This document shows positions 51,399-60,907 of a DNA stretch of 64,000 bases, in pieces. This DNA comes from Desulfovibrio sp. GTDB taxonomy: Bacteria; Desulfobacterota; Desulfovibrionia; Desulfovibrionales; Desulfovibrionaceae. Within the stretch, counting starts at the first letter, position 1. Each line of letters starts with the position of its first letter. A program made the translations under genes and the position numbers. Below the pieces are notes generated by a model. The model did not search any database, was not told where the DNA came from, and worked only from the letters and a program-made list of their open reading frames with translations. Where the stretch lies: positions 558,001 to 622,000 of the forward strand of contig JAQYWK010000003.1 of the NCBI GenBank assembly GCA_030145055.1. The letters are read 5' to 3'.

Positions 51399-54300
51399 TT
51401 ATTTCCTTTTTCTAAGAACCATACCCAAAGTTGCCGCAATCCTCTCCAAAACCAAGCAACACTCATCAAAATCAAAATTATCTATATGATTAGCCAGAAC
51501 TTGAAGATCACTATCAAACTTATCTGGGTCGATATATTTCATCAACTCTTCAAGGGCATCGTAAGAATCCGCGTTCCCTTCTTCAAGCAGAGAGTACAAC
51601 CCATTTATGAGTTCAAAACTCTTCTCTACATCATTTGTAAAGGCACTACTTTCAACAAGTTCCACTCCACCTAACACCCCTAAGCCATCTAAGACCGCTC
51701 CTATTTCTGACACAAATTCACTTAAATGGGCATTAATTTTCTTTTCATCCAGACGATGTAGCTCTCTCTCTAAAAGGCGACACGAGTCATAAAGCTGAGC
51801 GGCGCCAACATTACCACTAACACCTTTAAGAGAATGAAGTCTAACTGAAGCTTTTTCAAATTCTTTTTTCGCAATTAAAGAGACTATTTCTCCAGAAAAA
51901 TCGGCATAATCATTTTTAAATCCTCTGAGTATCCTCAGATATCCCTTTCTATTTCCACCGACATTGCTAAGCCCGCTAACGGTATCAATCCCGACAACTT
52001 CAGGGATCACGACACCATCCGATTCAGCCTCACGACTGCCCGGCACATAACTGAATGCAGTTGATTTCACATATTTATTTAAAGCATTCAAAATAACTAC
52101 GGGAGAAATCGGCTTAGTTATATGATCATCCATACCCGCCGCCGAACTTTTATCTTTATCACCCTGCATAGCATTAGCTGTCATGGCAATGATAGGTAGA
52201 TCCTTATACTGTTTATCTGACCTAATTATACGGGTAGCAGTCAGCCCATCCATTTCAGGCATTTGTATATCCATAAACACGATATCATAGGGGTCCGCCC
52301 ATAAAGCCTCTAGAGCCTTACGCCCATTATCCACCACAACAACATTAATCCCAAATTTCCTGAGCATGTGATAAGCAACCTGTTGATTGAGATAATTATC
52401 ATCAACCAGAAGTGCTCTTATGCCGCGTTCTTGCAATTTCGGAAACGAGGTCTCGTCCTGGGAAGATCCAGATACGTCCTGAGAATTAACGTTCAAGCTG
52501 AACTCTTTTTTCACAGACTGATACAGAGAATCCCTGGTCGCAGGTTTTGAAATAAAATTAGTTACGCCCCTCGAAAGTGCCTTATTGCGAACGTTTTCAC
52601 TGGTCCCAGCGCTAACCATCAAAGTAATGGGAACATTTTCAAATTCGGGAATAGCGCGAATCTGCGAACTAACCTCGATTCCATCAATATCAGGCAAACT
52701 TAGACTGACCAGAATTAAGTCAGTGCTCTTGGTAGCAGCAAAGTTTGACCTTAAAAGTGCCAGGCCACCTTCACCTGTAGCCTCCGTAGAAACACTCAAG
52801 GACAACCCCTCAAGATATGTCTCGATAAATTTTCTCGAAGTAAAATTTTCCTCAATAACAAGAACGTTCATACCGAAGGCGCTAAGCGGGAGCATCATAT
52901 CCGGCTGATTCTTGATCTCTTCAAATTTTGCATCAAACTCGAATTGGCTACCCTTACCAGGCTCACTATCAACATGAATAGAACCACACATTAGTTCCAC
53001 AAGGCTTTTTGTTATAGCCAACCCAAGGCCAGTCCCACCGAATCTCCGGGTAGTTGAAGCGTCAGCTTGAGTAAATGACTGAAACAAGTCTATTATTTCT
53101 TCTTCACTTAGCCCTATCCCACTATCTCTGACAACAAATCTCAAACGAACATTATTCTCGTCTTTATTAAAGCAGGAAATAAGCAGAGCGACCTCTCCGG
53201 CTTCAGTGAACTTAATTGCGTTATTAGTCAGATTTATAAGTATTTGTTCCAAGCGGAGTGGATCACCTATTATTCGACACGGCACATCAGGGTCCACAAA
53301 CAGAACAAAATCCAACCCTTTTTGTTCGGCCTTAACGGCAACGATATTGCAAACTTTATTAAGAACAGCATCAAGTTGAAAATCTGTATGTTCTAATACG
53401 AATTTACCCGCTTCAATTTTTGAAAAATCGAGAATATCTTCAATGATGGAAAGTAAAGAATCGGCTGCAGACATCATCTTTTCCAAGATATCCCGCTGCG
53501 TGCTATCAAGAAGTGAGCTTAAGACCAAATGCCCAAGGCCGATAATACTGTTCATAGGGGTGCGAATTTCATGACTCATATTCGCCAAAAACTCAGACTT
53601 AGCTCTCGTTGCGGCTTCTGCAGAAAGTTTTGCCAGATTAAGCTCTTGCGCAACATTCCGTCGATCTGTGACATTGCGCATACATTCAATACTACCGTAT
53701 ATCTTCCCTGAAGCATCCCGTAGCGGACAGGCCACACCCCAAAGATATGCTCCCTTTCCTCCAAAAGCGTTCGGAGTATACACTTCTCCGTAAAGCATAT
53801 CCCCCTTTCGCTCAGCATAATTATAGACATCTATTGGAAGATCTTCCTCCTCCAGCATGGCTAAATCAATAAGTATAGGCCTACGGTCTCCATAAAAAGG
53901 CAGAGCATGCTCGTAATTTCCTTTACCTATAATATCTTCTTTCAATACCCCGGTTATATCTTCGACAGCCTTATTCCATGCGACCACCACGCCGGAAGCA
54001 TCTATAACCATCGTAGGGTCAGGTAAAAATTCAATTATATCATTCAAACGATGATGCGACTCTTCCAAAGCTATTTTACTCAGTCGCCTATCAGTAATAT
54101 CTCGAAAATTCCAGACTCTACCCGCAACGGTCAAACCGATGCGCTGAGGATTTGAATATCGCTCAATAATGCGCCCGTCTTTGAGAACTAAATCATCTAC
54201 ATAATTAGACTCAGTGTCTAACGAGAAATCCCAAAGCTTTTCCTGAACGGAGACTGAATCATCAAATTGATCAATTATATATCCAAAAATATCCGTAACA

Positions 54301-56093
54301 TTTCCATCGCTTAACATTTGTCCGGGAATGCCCCACATATCAGCAAATCTGGTATTCCACGCAACAACAAGTCCATCCTCATCTACCGCGATAATACCGT
54401 CAGCAGAAGATTCAATAGTTGCCTCAAGCAATGAAACGGAGCGTTCAATTTTTTCAAGGTCAACCCTTTTTTCGGTAACATCTCGCAATGTCAAAAGTAT
54501 CAAAGTATCACCACCGACCACTAGTGGGCGAAGACGAACATTTAAATAAAACTCTTCACCATCAACACGCTTAGCAACCCCTTCATATTCCAAGCTTCCC
54601 AAATTCATTGCATGCTGAATATTGGACGTTAGAGAGACAGTCGAAAGAACCCCATCCGGCTGAAATTTAGGCATGAGGCTAGCTGGCGTGTAAGACTTGA
54701 ATTCTTCTTCTGAACGGACCCCGAACATCGAAACAGCCTCAGGATTAGCACTTAACAATTGACCATCCAAATCCATCAGTACGATTGCGTCACTTGCGTA
54801 GTCGAAAAGTGCTCTATATTTAATTTCACGTTCGACCAAAGCAGCTTCAGCCTTTTTCCTATCAATTATATCCCGCCAGACAACATGAAAAAGGGTCTTC
54901 CCCTTATAGCTTATTGGGGTAAGTAATACATCAACAGGAAAATCTTCTCCGGTAACCTTTCGTAATATCCACTCAAACCTATCTACGCCCTTGAAAAGAG
55001 ACATCGCTCTAATGCGCAAGGCTTTTTCAACCGACGAAAGCCCATCTGGTTGAAACGTAGGAGAGACATCTTTAGTACTCAGACCTACAAGATCTGCCTT
55101 GGAGTTCATACCAAGAAGTTTATAAGCCGCACGGTTACATTGGACTATCTCAACTCCGTCCACCAGCACCACGGCATCTGCAGACTCTTCGAAAAGAGTT
55201 CTAAATCTCTCCTCACTCTCTTTTAAAGCAAGAGTCTGAATTTTGCCCTGCTCATAGAACCGCAACCGTTCCAACGCAAGGCCTATATATGGAGAGATAA
55301 AGAGCAAAATATCCAGATCGTCTTTACCCAAATATTTTGATTTATCATAACTCTGTACCGCGATAACCCCGACAGTTCTTCCTTCATGAATTAGGGGAAC
55401 GCCAAGCCAGTAGACAGCTGGAGTTCCCATCCTAACCATGTGTCCATTAGTTATAAGTTCTTCCTGCTTGGCCTGATCAGCCAGTAACGGTTCACCCGTC
55501 CTTATCACATAATCCGTAAAACCATTTGCCAGCTTCCTCGGAGGAGGAATTGGCTCAAATGTTTTTGTGAAATAAGGAAAACTCAGCATATCCATTTCAG
55601 AATCATAGAAGGCAATGAAAAAATTATCAGCATATACAAATTCATTAATGTGCCATTGCAATATCTTATAAAATTCTTCCATGTCCGAAACAGCAGTTAC
55701 GGCTAAGGATATTTTATAAAGAGATTTTTGCACATTCTCTAGCCTGCGTCGCCTAGCAACCTCAGCTTCAAGATTATGGTTAAACTTCTTAAGTTTACAA
55801 TTCCAAAAAAAGATTAAAAGAATGACAAATAGTAAAAGGACAATTATCTGCCCAAGCACACTATAATCAAGCGAATCGCTAGATAGTTCATGAGATACAT
55901 TTGCGGCGGGAAGGTTCTCAGCGGAATCTCGGTTAACATTACCGGAGCGGGGATTTTGTGTAAAACTGCTATATTCTTCCGCATGAGAAAAGCCTGCAAA
56001 ACCACACACAAAAACCGCAACCAAAAGAGCGCTCAAAGTCCATCGCTTCAACAGATAAAAAAGATTACCATCATATATATTATAAAAACCCAC
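51399..56093 (-). CDS. 1564-residue hybrid phosphorelay sensor kinase
   Basis: A very large membrane kinase. TM1 is at about 15-38 and TM2 at about 75-95, enclosing a short periplasmic loop. Then come GAF (about 120-285), four PAS domains (about 300-815), HisKA (NMSHEIRTPMNSIIG), HATPase_c (NLTNNAIKFTEAG, DSGIGLSEEEI, GGTGLGLAITK), a receiver lacking its phosphoacceptor (LILVSLSLPDIDG, Ser for Asp), a complete receiver (VDDN, IVFMDIQMPEMDG) and an Hpt domain (RLHSLKGVSGNVGA). A helical tail follows. The short periplasmic loop suggests cytoplasmic sensing. The coupled REC-GGDEF gene is the natural end of the relay. The start is GTG, five bases after AAGGGAG. Confidence 0.93.
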   Translation of the reverse strand: MGFYNIYDGNLFYLLKRWTLSALLVAVFVCGFAGFSHAEEYSSFTQNPRSGNVNRDSAENLPAANVSHELSSDSLDYSVLGQIIVLLLFVILLIFFWNCKLKKFNHNLEAEVARRRRLENVQKSLYKISLAVTAVSDMEEFYKILQWHINEFVYADNFFIAFYDSEMDMLSFPYFTKTFEPIPPPRKLANGFTDYVIRTGEPLLADQAKQEELITNGHMVRMGTPAVYWLGVPLIHEGRTVGVIAVQSYDKSKYLGKDDLDILLFISPYIGLALERLRFYEQGKIQTLALKESEERFRTLFEESADAVVLVDGVEIVQCNRAAYKLLGMNSKADLVGLSTKDVSPTFQPDGLSSVEKALRIRAMSLFKGVDRFEWILRKVTGEDFPVDVLLTPISYKGKTLFHVVWRDIIDRKKAEAALVEREIKYRALFDYASDAIVLMDLDGQLLSANPEAVSMFGVRSEEEFKSYTPASLMPKFQPDGVLSTVSLTSNIQHAMNLGSLEYEGVAKRVDGEEFYLNVRLRPLVVGGDTLILLTLRDVTEKRVDLEKIERSVSLLEATIESSADGIIAVDEDGLVVAWNTRFADMWGIPGQMLSDGNVTDIFGYIIDQFDDSVSVQEKLWDFSLDTESNYVDDLVLKDGRIIERYSNPQRIGLTVAGRVWNFRDITDRRLSKIALEESHHRLNDIIEFLPDPTMVIDASGVVVAWNKAVEDITGVLKEDIIGKGNYEHALPFYGDRRPILIDLAMLEEEDLPIDVYNYAERKGDMLYGEVYTPNAFGGKGAYLWGVACPLRDASGKIYGSIECMRNVTDRRNVAQELNLAKLSAEAATRAKSEFLANMSHEIRTPMNSIIGLGHLVLSSLLDSTQRDILEKMMSAADSLLSIIEDILDFSKIEAGKFVLEHTDFQLDAVLNKVCNIVAVKAEQKGLDFVLFVDPDVPCRIIGDPLRLEQILINLTNNAIKFTEAGEVALLISCFNKDENNVRLRFVVRDSGIGLSEEEIIDLFQSFTQADASTTRRFGGTGLGLAITKSLVELMCGSIHVDSEPGKGSQFEFDAKFEEIKNQPDMMLPLSAFGMNVLVIEENFTSRKFIETYLEGLSLSVSTEATGEGGLALLRSNFAATKSTDLILVSLSLPDIDGIEVSSQIRAIPEFENVPITLMVSAGTSENVRNKALSRGVTNFISKPATRDSLYQSVKKEFSLNVNSQDVSGSSQDETSFPKLQERGIRALLVDDNYLNQQVAYHMLRKFGINVVVVDNGRKALEALWADPYDIVFMDIQMPEMDGLTATRIIRSDKQYKDLPIIAMTANAMQGDKDKSSAAGMDDHITKPISPVVILNALNKYVKSTAFSYVPGSREAESDGVVIPEVVGIDTVSGLSNVGGNRKGYLRILRGFKNDYADFSGEIVSLIAKKEFEKASVRLHSLKGVSGNVGAAQLYDSCRLLERELHRLDEKKINAHLSEFVSEIGAVLDGLGVLGGVELVESSAFTNDVEKSFELINGLYSLLEEGNADSYDALEELMKYIDPDKFDSDLQVLANHIDNFDFDECCLVLERIAATLGMVLRKRK

Positions 56094-56360
56094 AGGATCT
56101 CCCTTATAAACGTACCATCTTAAGCAACCGTAAGAATAACACCGACCGGATAATAGCTCAACATTTGGCTAGCGGGTAAAACTTACAAACGACATCGCTC
56201 AGATATTCAGTCCCCGCTTTAATCTTCAATTAGCCATTCGCCTCTTGCGCAACTATCGTTTCTCAAAAAACAATCGCACCATCAAACTATCTTTTTTCAC
56301 ATCTTTACGGCGTCTTATATCAAAAATATTCGCGCGACCGATTTACACTTTAGATCAAAT

Positions 56361-56519
56361 GCAACTTTTGTTGCTCCGTAAACATTTGTTGCACAGCTTT
56401 AATCCTGCAACAAAAGGCGCATGGATCGTATAAGTTCGCAAATAGTGTCAACAAAAGTTGCTAACCTGCAAATCACAGGACGAAATAAAAGTTGGCATAA
56501 AAAGTTTTGGCAACCAAAA
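56361..56519 (+). promoter_or_regulatory. Array of GCAAC/GTTGC elements upstream of the LIV operon
   Basis: A full dyad GCAACTTTTGTTGC is at 56361-56374. Related elements are TTTGTTGC (56385-56392), GCAACAAAAG (56407-56416) and CAACAAAAGTTGC (56449-56461), plus a different dyad TTTTGGCAACCAAAA (56505-56519). They lie within the 576-bp gap 56094-56669. The spacing suggests cooperative binding by a dimeric regulator. The regulator is unknown. Confidence 0.5.
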
Positions 56520-56612
56520 TAGCGACCCAATAAACCTCATAAACATCCAGAATTAAGAGATTTATTACATAACTTTTTCCATATGTCGGTAATTTTTCCA
56601 GCAATCCTAAAC

Positions 56613-56628
56613 TTGGCACGATCCTTCC
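56613..56628 (+). promoter_or_regulatory. Possible sigma-54-type promoter of the LIV operon
   Basis: TTGGCACGATCCTTCC has the TGGCAC -24 element and a TT-CC in place of the -12 TTGC at the right distance, about 40 bp before the first ATG. The -12 mismatch makes this tentative. Confidence 0.35.
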
Positions 56629-56669
56629 ACTAGAGATCATATAAAATTGTCTCAGGAGGAAACTATACG

Positions 56670-57323
56670 ATGTACGTCGGGCTAAAAATGCTGAAAGATT
56701 TCATGCCGCAATCCCCGGATGCGCTTGCAGAAGATGCAGCTACTCTCATGGATGAAAATATGTTGTGGATGTTGCTGATCGTGGAAAACGAGAAGCTCAT
56801 CGGATATGTCCGCAAGGAAGATGTGAGTGCGGCAATGCCGTCCACAATGACTGGGCTGGATAAACATGAAATTAACTACCTGCTCTCAAAGTTAACTCTG
56901 CGCAAAATCATGCGCACTGATATTACCACCACCAATCCTGAGACCGAAATCGAAGCTGCCGCAGCCAAAATGCGTGAAAAGAACCTCGCAGGGCTAGCTG
57001 TCGTTGACAACAGTGAAAAACTCATTGGTTACATAAATCGTAATGTAATTCTTGATGTTCTTGCCGAAGAAATGGGCTTTGCAGAAGGCGGCTCCAGAAT
57101 AGTTTTTGAAGTAAGTGACAGACCCGGTGTTCTAAAAAATGTTGCAGGGCTGATAGATGATCTCGGCTACTCCATAATTTCTACGGGAACTTTCAAGCAT
57201 AACGAATGCAGAATGGTTGTTATCCGCATTAATGCTGAAAACCCATCATCAGTTGCCGCCTCTTTACAGAAAAACGGTTATGATGTCGTTGGCCCGGAGG
57301 ATTTCAGGAATGAATGGGAATAG
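56670..57323 (+). CDS. CBS-pair/ACT domain protein
   Basis: A 217-residue soluble protein and the first gene of the LIV operon. Two CBS motifs span about 1-135 (LIVENEKLIGYVRKEDV; AVVDNSEKLIGYINRNVILD), and an ACT domain follows (about 145-215, RIVFEVSDRPGVLKNVAGLI). CBS pairs usually sense adenine nucleotides or SAM, and ACT domains bind amino acids. Together they suggest a cytoplasmic sensor of energy state and of the transported or activated compound, which is inference. AGGAGG precedes the ATG. Confidence 0.88.
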   Translation: MYVGLKMLKDFMPQSPDALAEDAATLMDENMLWMLLIVENEKLIGYVRKEDVSAAMPSTMTGLDKHEINYLLSKLTLRKIMRTDITTTNPETEIEAAAAKMREKNLAGLAVVDNSEKLIGYINRNVILDVLAEEMGFAEGGSRIVFEVSDRPGVLKNVAGLIDDLGYSIISTGTFKHNECRMVVIRINAENPSSVAASLQKNGYDVVGPEDFRNEWE

Positions 57324-58107
57324 TGCCCCTCTACTTAATGTAGACAACATCACGCTGACCTTCAAAGGCGTTGCAGCTCTTTCCCGCGTATCTTGTCATG
57401 TGCCTAAGGGAAGCATCACTTCTCTTATCGGGCCTAACGGAGCGGGTAAGACCAGTATGCTTAACTGCATTTCGGGGCGCTACACGCCGAGCAAAGGTTC
57501 CATCACCATGGCGGGACAGGAAATGCTCGGCACTCCTGCATCTAAACGGACCAAGTTTGGCATGGCCCGGACATTTCAAAACATAGCTCTTTTCAAGGGA
57601 TTGTCTGTGCTGGACAACCTCATGGTTGGTCGTCACTCCCGCATTAATTACGGACTTCTCGCATCACTTTTCTACTTTGGAAAGGCGCGCAAAGAAGAAT
57701 CCGCTCATCGTGCACGGGTAGAAGAAATCATCGATTTTCTAGGACTTTCCCCCTACCGCCATCAGGCCGCAGGGCACCTTCCTTACGGTGTTCAGAAAAA
57801 GGTTGAACTCGGACGCGCACTAGCAGCCGAACCAGAACTACTCCTTCTAGATGAACCTATGGCAGGCATGAATCTCGAAGAAACAGAAGACATGGCGAGG
57901 TACATTCTTGATATCAATGAAGAATGGGGCATCTCAGTCTTTTTAGTAGAGCACGATATGGGCGTTGTTATGGATATTTCAGATCATGTTGTGGTTCTCG
58001 ATTTCGGCAGAATTTTAGCCAGCGGAACCCCGGAAGCAGTGCAAAGCAACCCCAAAGTCATCAGCGCCTACCTCGGCGACGAAGACGGGCTTTACCAAGG
58101 GCGTTAA
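57310..58107 (+). CDS. livG: LivG-type ABC transporter ATPase
   Basis: A 265-residue ATPase of branched-chain amino-acid-type (HAAT) importers. It has Walker A GPNGAGKTS, a Q-loop, a signature region HLPYGVQKKVELGRALA (an unusual PYGVQKK in place of LSGGQ, as is common in LivG), Walker B LLLLDEPMAGMN and a switch His in LVEHDM. I chose ATG 57310, which overlaps the CBS-ACT stop by 14 bp behind GGAGG/CAGGA. The longer frame from 57217 only reads through that gene. Confidence 0.92.
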   Translation: MNGNSAPLLNVDNITLTFKGVAALSRVSCHVPKGSITSLIGPNGAGKTSMLNCISGRYTPSKGSITMAGQEMLGTPASKRTKFGMARTFQNIALFKGLSVLDNLMVGRHSRINYGLLASLFYFGKARKEESAHRARVEEIIDFLGLSPYRHQAAGHLPYGVQKKVELGRALAAEPELLLLDEPMAGMNLEETEDMARYILDINEEWGISVFLVEHDMGVVMDISDHVVVLDFGRILASGTPEAVQSNPKVISAYLGDEDGLYQGR

Positions 58108-58108
58108 T

Positions 58109-60016
58109 ATGACAAAAGTATACAAAACTACCCTTCCGGCCCTATTGATCAAGAATGCGAAAGAAAGCGGCGACCGCACCGCCATGCGCGAAAAACATTT
58201 CGGCATCTGGCAACCGTTCTCTTACAAAAAATATTTGACCATCACCTCTGAATTCGCAGGCGGCCTTAAAAAGCTCGGTCTTGGAAAAAACGACGCCATT
58301 GTTATCATCGGTGACAACAGACCGGAGTGGCTCTGGGCGCAGTTGGCTATTCAAGGAATTGGCGGATATTCAGTAGGCCTCTATCAAGATGCTCCAGCAG
58401 ACGAAATCGGGTACGTATTTACCCTTTCAGAAGCAAAGCTCGTTGTTGCGGAAGATCAGGAGCAGGTTGATAAAATCATGTCAATCCGCGACGAACTACC
58501 ACAGCTCAAACACATCATCTACCATGACTCTAAAGGCTTAGTTGATTATAAAGTCGAAGGCCTCCAAGCTTTCGATGAAATATGTGATATGGGCCGCGAC
58601 ACCGCATCTGAATTTGAAACATGGTCCAAAGAGACATCCCCAGATGACATAGCAATCATTGCTACAACATCAGGCTCAACGGGCAGACCAAAGCTCGCAA
58701 TGATGTCCCATACCAATCTTCTCTCCATGGCTTACAATCTCGGGATTTCCGATCCTAAGAATGAATCCGATGAGTTTGTTTCCTTCCTGCCCTTAGCATG
58801 GATGGGTGAACAAATGATGGCAGTAGCTTCGGCTTTGCTTTTCGGTTTCTGCGTAAACTTCCCGGAAGAGCCGGACACCATCCAAGAGAATATCCGCGAA
58901 ATCGGGCCTCACCTCATATTTTCCCCACCTAGAGTCTGGGAAAACATGGCTGCAAAAGTTCGCGTCCGCATAATGGAAACCACTCCATTTAAGAAATGGT
59001 TATTCAATACGCTCATGCCTATCGGCATCAAGTATGCTGAAAAAATTCTCCATGGCGAAAAGCCAAGCACATGCCTAACTCTCGGCTATAAGCTTGCAGA
59101 CATAGGTCTGTTCAGAGCAATGCGTGACAGACTCGGGTTCTCCCGCATCCGTTCAGCTTCAACAGGCGGCGCGCCGCTTGGTCCGGACACATTCACATTC
59201 TTCCACGCTCTCGGAATCAACTTAAAACAAATCTACGGACAAACCGAGATTGCCGGTATTTCCTGTATCCATAAAAACGGTGAAATCAATTTCGACACAG
59301 TCGGTGAGCCTATCCCCGAAACGGAGATTAAAATTTCAGATGAAGGGGAAGTTCTATCCAAAAGCCCTGCGGTATTCCTCGGTTACCTTAAAAACGAAGA
59401 AGCAACTGCTGAAACTCTCGAAGACGGCTGGCTCAAATCTGGTGATGCTGGTTACTTTAAAGAGAATGGACAGCTCATCATCATTGACCGTTTAAGTGAC
59501 GTCATGGAGATGAACAGCGGAATTAAGTTCTCACCTCAGTTCATCGAAAACAAGATCAAATTCTCCACATATGTGCAGGAAACGGTCGTTATCGGACGAG
59601 ATAAAGACTACATCACCGCCATTATCTGCCTCGATAGTGATATTGCAGGACGCTGGGCCGAACAGGAACAGCTGACCTACACAACTTATCAGGATCTAGC
59701 CGCGAATCCGCGCCTCTACGATTTAATCGCAGAAGAAGTTACCACCATCAACGAATCCTTGCCGGAAGGCACAGCGATTAAACGTTTTGCACTACTCTTT
59801 AAAGAACTTGATGCAGATGACGGAGAACTGACCCGTACCCGCAAAATTCGTAGAAAAGTTATTGAAGATAGATACAGCGACCTCATCTCCGCTCTCTACA
59901 ACGGAGATTCTACAATAAATCTTACCATGCGGATCAGATATCAGAACGGAACAGAGCGTTCCATGTCCGGTGATATCGCAATTCGCGAACTTAATAGCCC
60001 GTCAGGGAAGGTCTGA
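58109..60016 (+). CDS. AMP-forming acyl-CoA synthetase (long-chain type)
   Basis: A 635-residue ANL-superfamily ligase that activates a carboxylic acid through its adenylate to a CoA thioester. It has the P-loop TTSGSTGRPKLAMMSH (near residue 195), FLPLAWMGEQM, the A5 motif QIYGQTEIAG, the A7-A8 region SGDAGYFKENGQLIIIDRLS and a C-terminal domain ending LTRTRKIRRKVIEDRY. It starts one base after the livG stop and sits inside an importer operon, so it probably traps the imported acid as a CoA ester. A fatty, branched or aromatic acid is possible; the sequence does not decide. Confidence 0.9.
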   Translation: MTKVYKTTLPALLIKNAKESGDRTAMREKHFGIWQPFSYKKYLTITSEFAGGLKKLGLGKNDAIVIIGDNRPEWLWAQLAIQGIGGYSVGLYQDAPADEIGYVFTLSEAKLVVAEDQEQVDKIMSIRDELPQLKHIIYHDSKGLVDYKVEGLQAFDEICDMGRDTASEFETWSKETSPDDIAIIATTSGSTGRPKLAMMSHTNLLSMAYNLGISDPKNESDEFVSFLPLAWMGEQMMAVASALLFGFCVNFPEEPDTIQENIREIGPHLIFSPPRVWENMAAKVRVRIMETTPFKKWLFNTLMPIGIKYAEKILHGEKPSTCLTLGYKLADIGLFRAMRDRLGFSRIRSASTGGAPLGPDTFTFFHALGINLKQIYGQTEIAGISCIHKNGEINFDTVGEPIPETEIKISDEGEVLSKSPAVFLGYLKNEEATAETLEDGWLKSGDAGYFKENGQLIIIDRLSDVMEMNSGIKFSPQFIENKIKFSTYVQETVVIGRDKDYITAIICLDSDIAGRWAEQEQLTYTTYQDLAANPRLYDLIAEEVTTINESLPEGTAIKRFALLFKELDADDGELTRTRKIRRKVIEDRYSDLISALYNGDSTINLTMRIRYQNGTERSMSGDIAIRELNSPSGKV

Positions 60017-60018
60017 TC

Positions 60019-60906
60019 ATGGAATATTATCTCCAACTCATAATCAACGGCCTTGTCGTCGGCTCTATTTACAGTCTGGTCGCTCTTGGCTTTGTCATCA
60101 TCTATAAGGCAACCAAAGTTGTTAACTTTGCCCAGGGTGAAATGGTTATGGCAGGGGCATACATATGCTTCGCGCTGACCGTTCAGTACCAGATTCCTTT
60201 TGCACTGGCCTTCGTAATGACCCTAGCCTTCTCTGTTCTACTCGGTCTTTTGATCGAACGAATGGTACTTCGCCCGCTCATCGGCGAGCCAATCATTTCG
60301 GTTGTCATGGTTACCATCGGTCTTTCCTCAATATTGAAGTCTCTTGTGCAGGTATTCTGGGGAACTCAGATTAGAGTGTTCCCGTCCATTCTGCCGCAGG
60401 AACCGTTCATACTGATGGGCCTCCCTATCGCTCCAGTTTACATTGCCGCCTTTGGACTATGTATATTGTTATTCGCAATATTCTCCCTGTTCTTCAAATA
60501 TTCATCTGTCGGTATAGCCATGCGCGCCACAGCATTCGATCAGCAGGCTGCTCAGTCTATGGGGATCGGCATCAAAAATATATTTGCTCTGTCATGGTGT
60601 ATCGCCGCTGTGGTTTCATCCATCGGCGGTATCATTCTTGGTAACATCAACGGCATCAACTCCCAGCTCGGGCATCTTGGACTGAAAGTATTTCCGGCGG
60701 TAATTCTGGGCGGACTAGACAGTCTGCTCGGCGCGGCCCTCGGCGGACTTATCATCGGAGTGCTCGAAAATGTATGTGAAGGACTTGCTAGAGAATTGCT
60801 GAATCTTGGCGGCTTTAAAGAAGTTGCATCATTTGTCGTGCTGGTAATCATCCTTATGGTAAAACCACACGGCCTTTTCGGAACCGAAGAAATAGAGAGA
60901 GTGTAA
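60019..60906 (+). CDS. livH: LivH-type ABC transporter permease
   Basis: A 295-residue inner-membrane permease with about eight hydrophobic segments. Family marks are GSIYSLVALGFVIIYKATKV, VVNFAQGEMVMAGAY and AVILGGLDSLLGAALGGLIIG. It follows the ligase gene by two bases and precedes livM by one base, so translation is probably coupled. It pairs with LivM to form the channel. Confidence 0.93.
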   Translation: MEYYLQLIINGLVVGSIYSLVALGFVIIYKATKVVNFAQGEMVMAGAYICFALTVQYQIPFALAFVMTLAFSVLLGLLIERMVLRPLIGEPIISVVMVTIGLSSILKSLVQVFWGTQIRVFPSILPQEPFILMGLPIAPVYIAAFGLCILLFAIFSLFFKYSSVGIAMRATAFDQQAAQSMGIGIKNIFALSWCIAAVVSSIGGIILGNINGINSQLGHLGLKVFPAVILGGLDSLLGAALGGLIIGVLENVCEGLARELLNLGGFKEVASFVVLVIILMVKPHGLFGTEEIERV

Positions 60907-60907
60907 C

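Noticed and set aside
51398-51475. Extended N terminus of the REC-GGDEF protein
   Set aside because: The extra residues (hydrophobic, tryptophan-rich) come from reading the upstream kinase gene out of frame; ATG 51397 has a good ribosome site.
57217-57309. Extended N terminus of LivG
   Set aside because: These codons read through the end of the CBS-ACT gene in another frame; ATG 57310 gives the standard LivG start.
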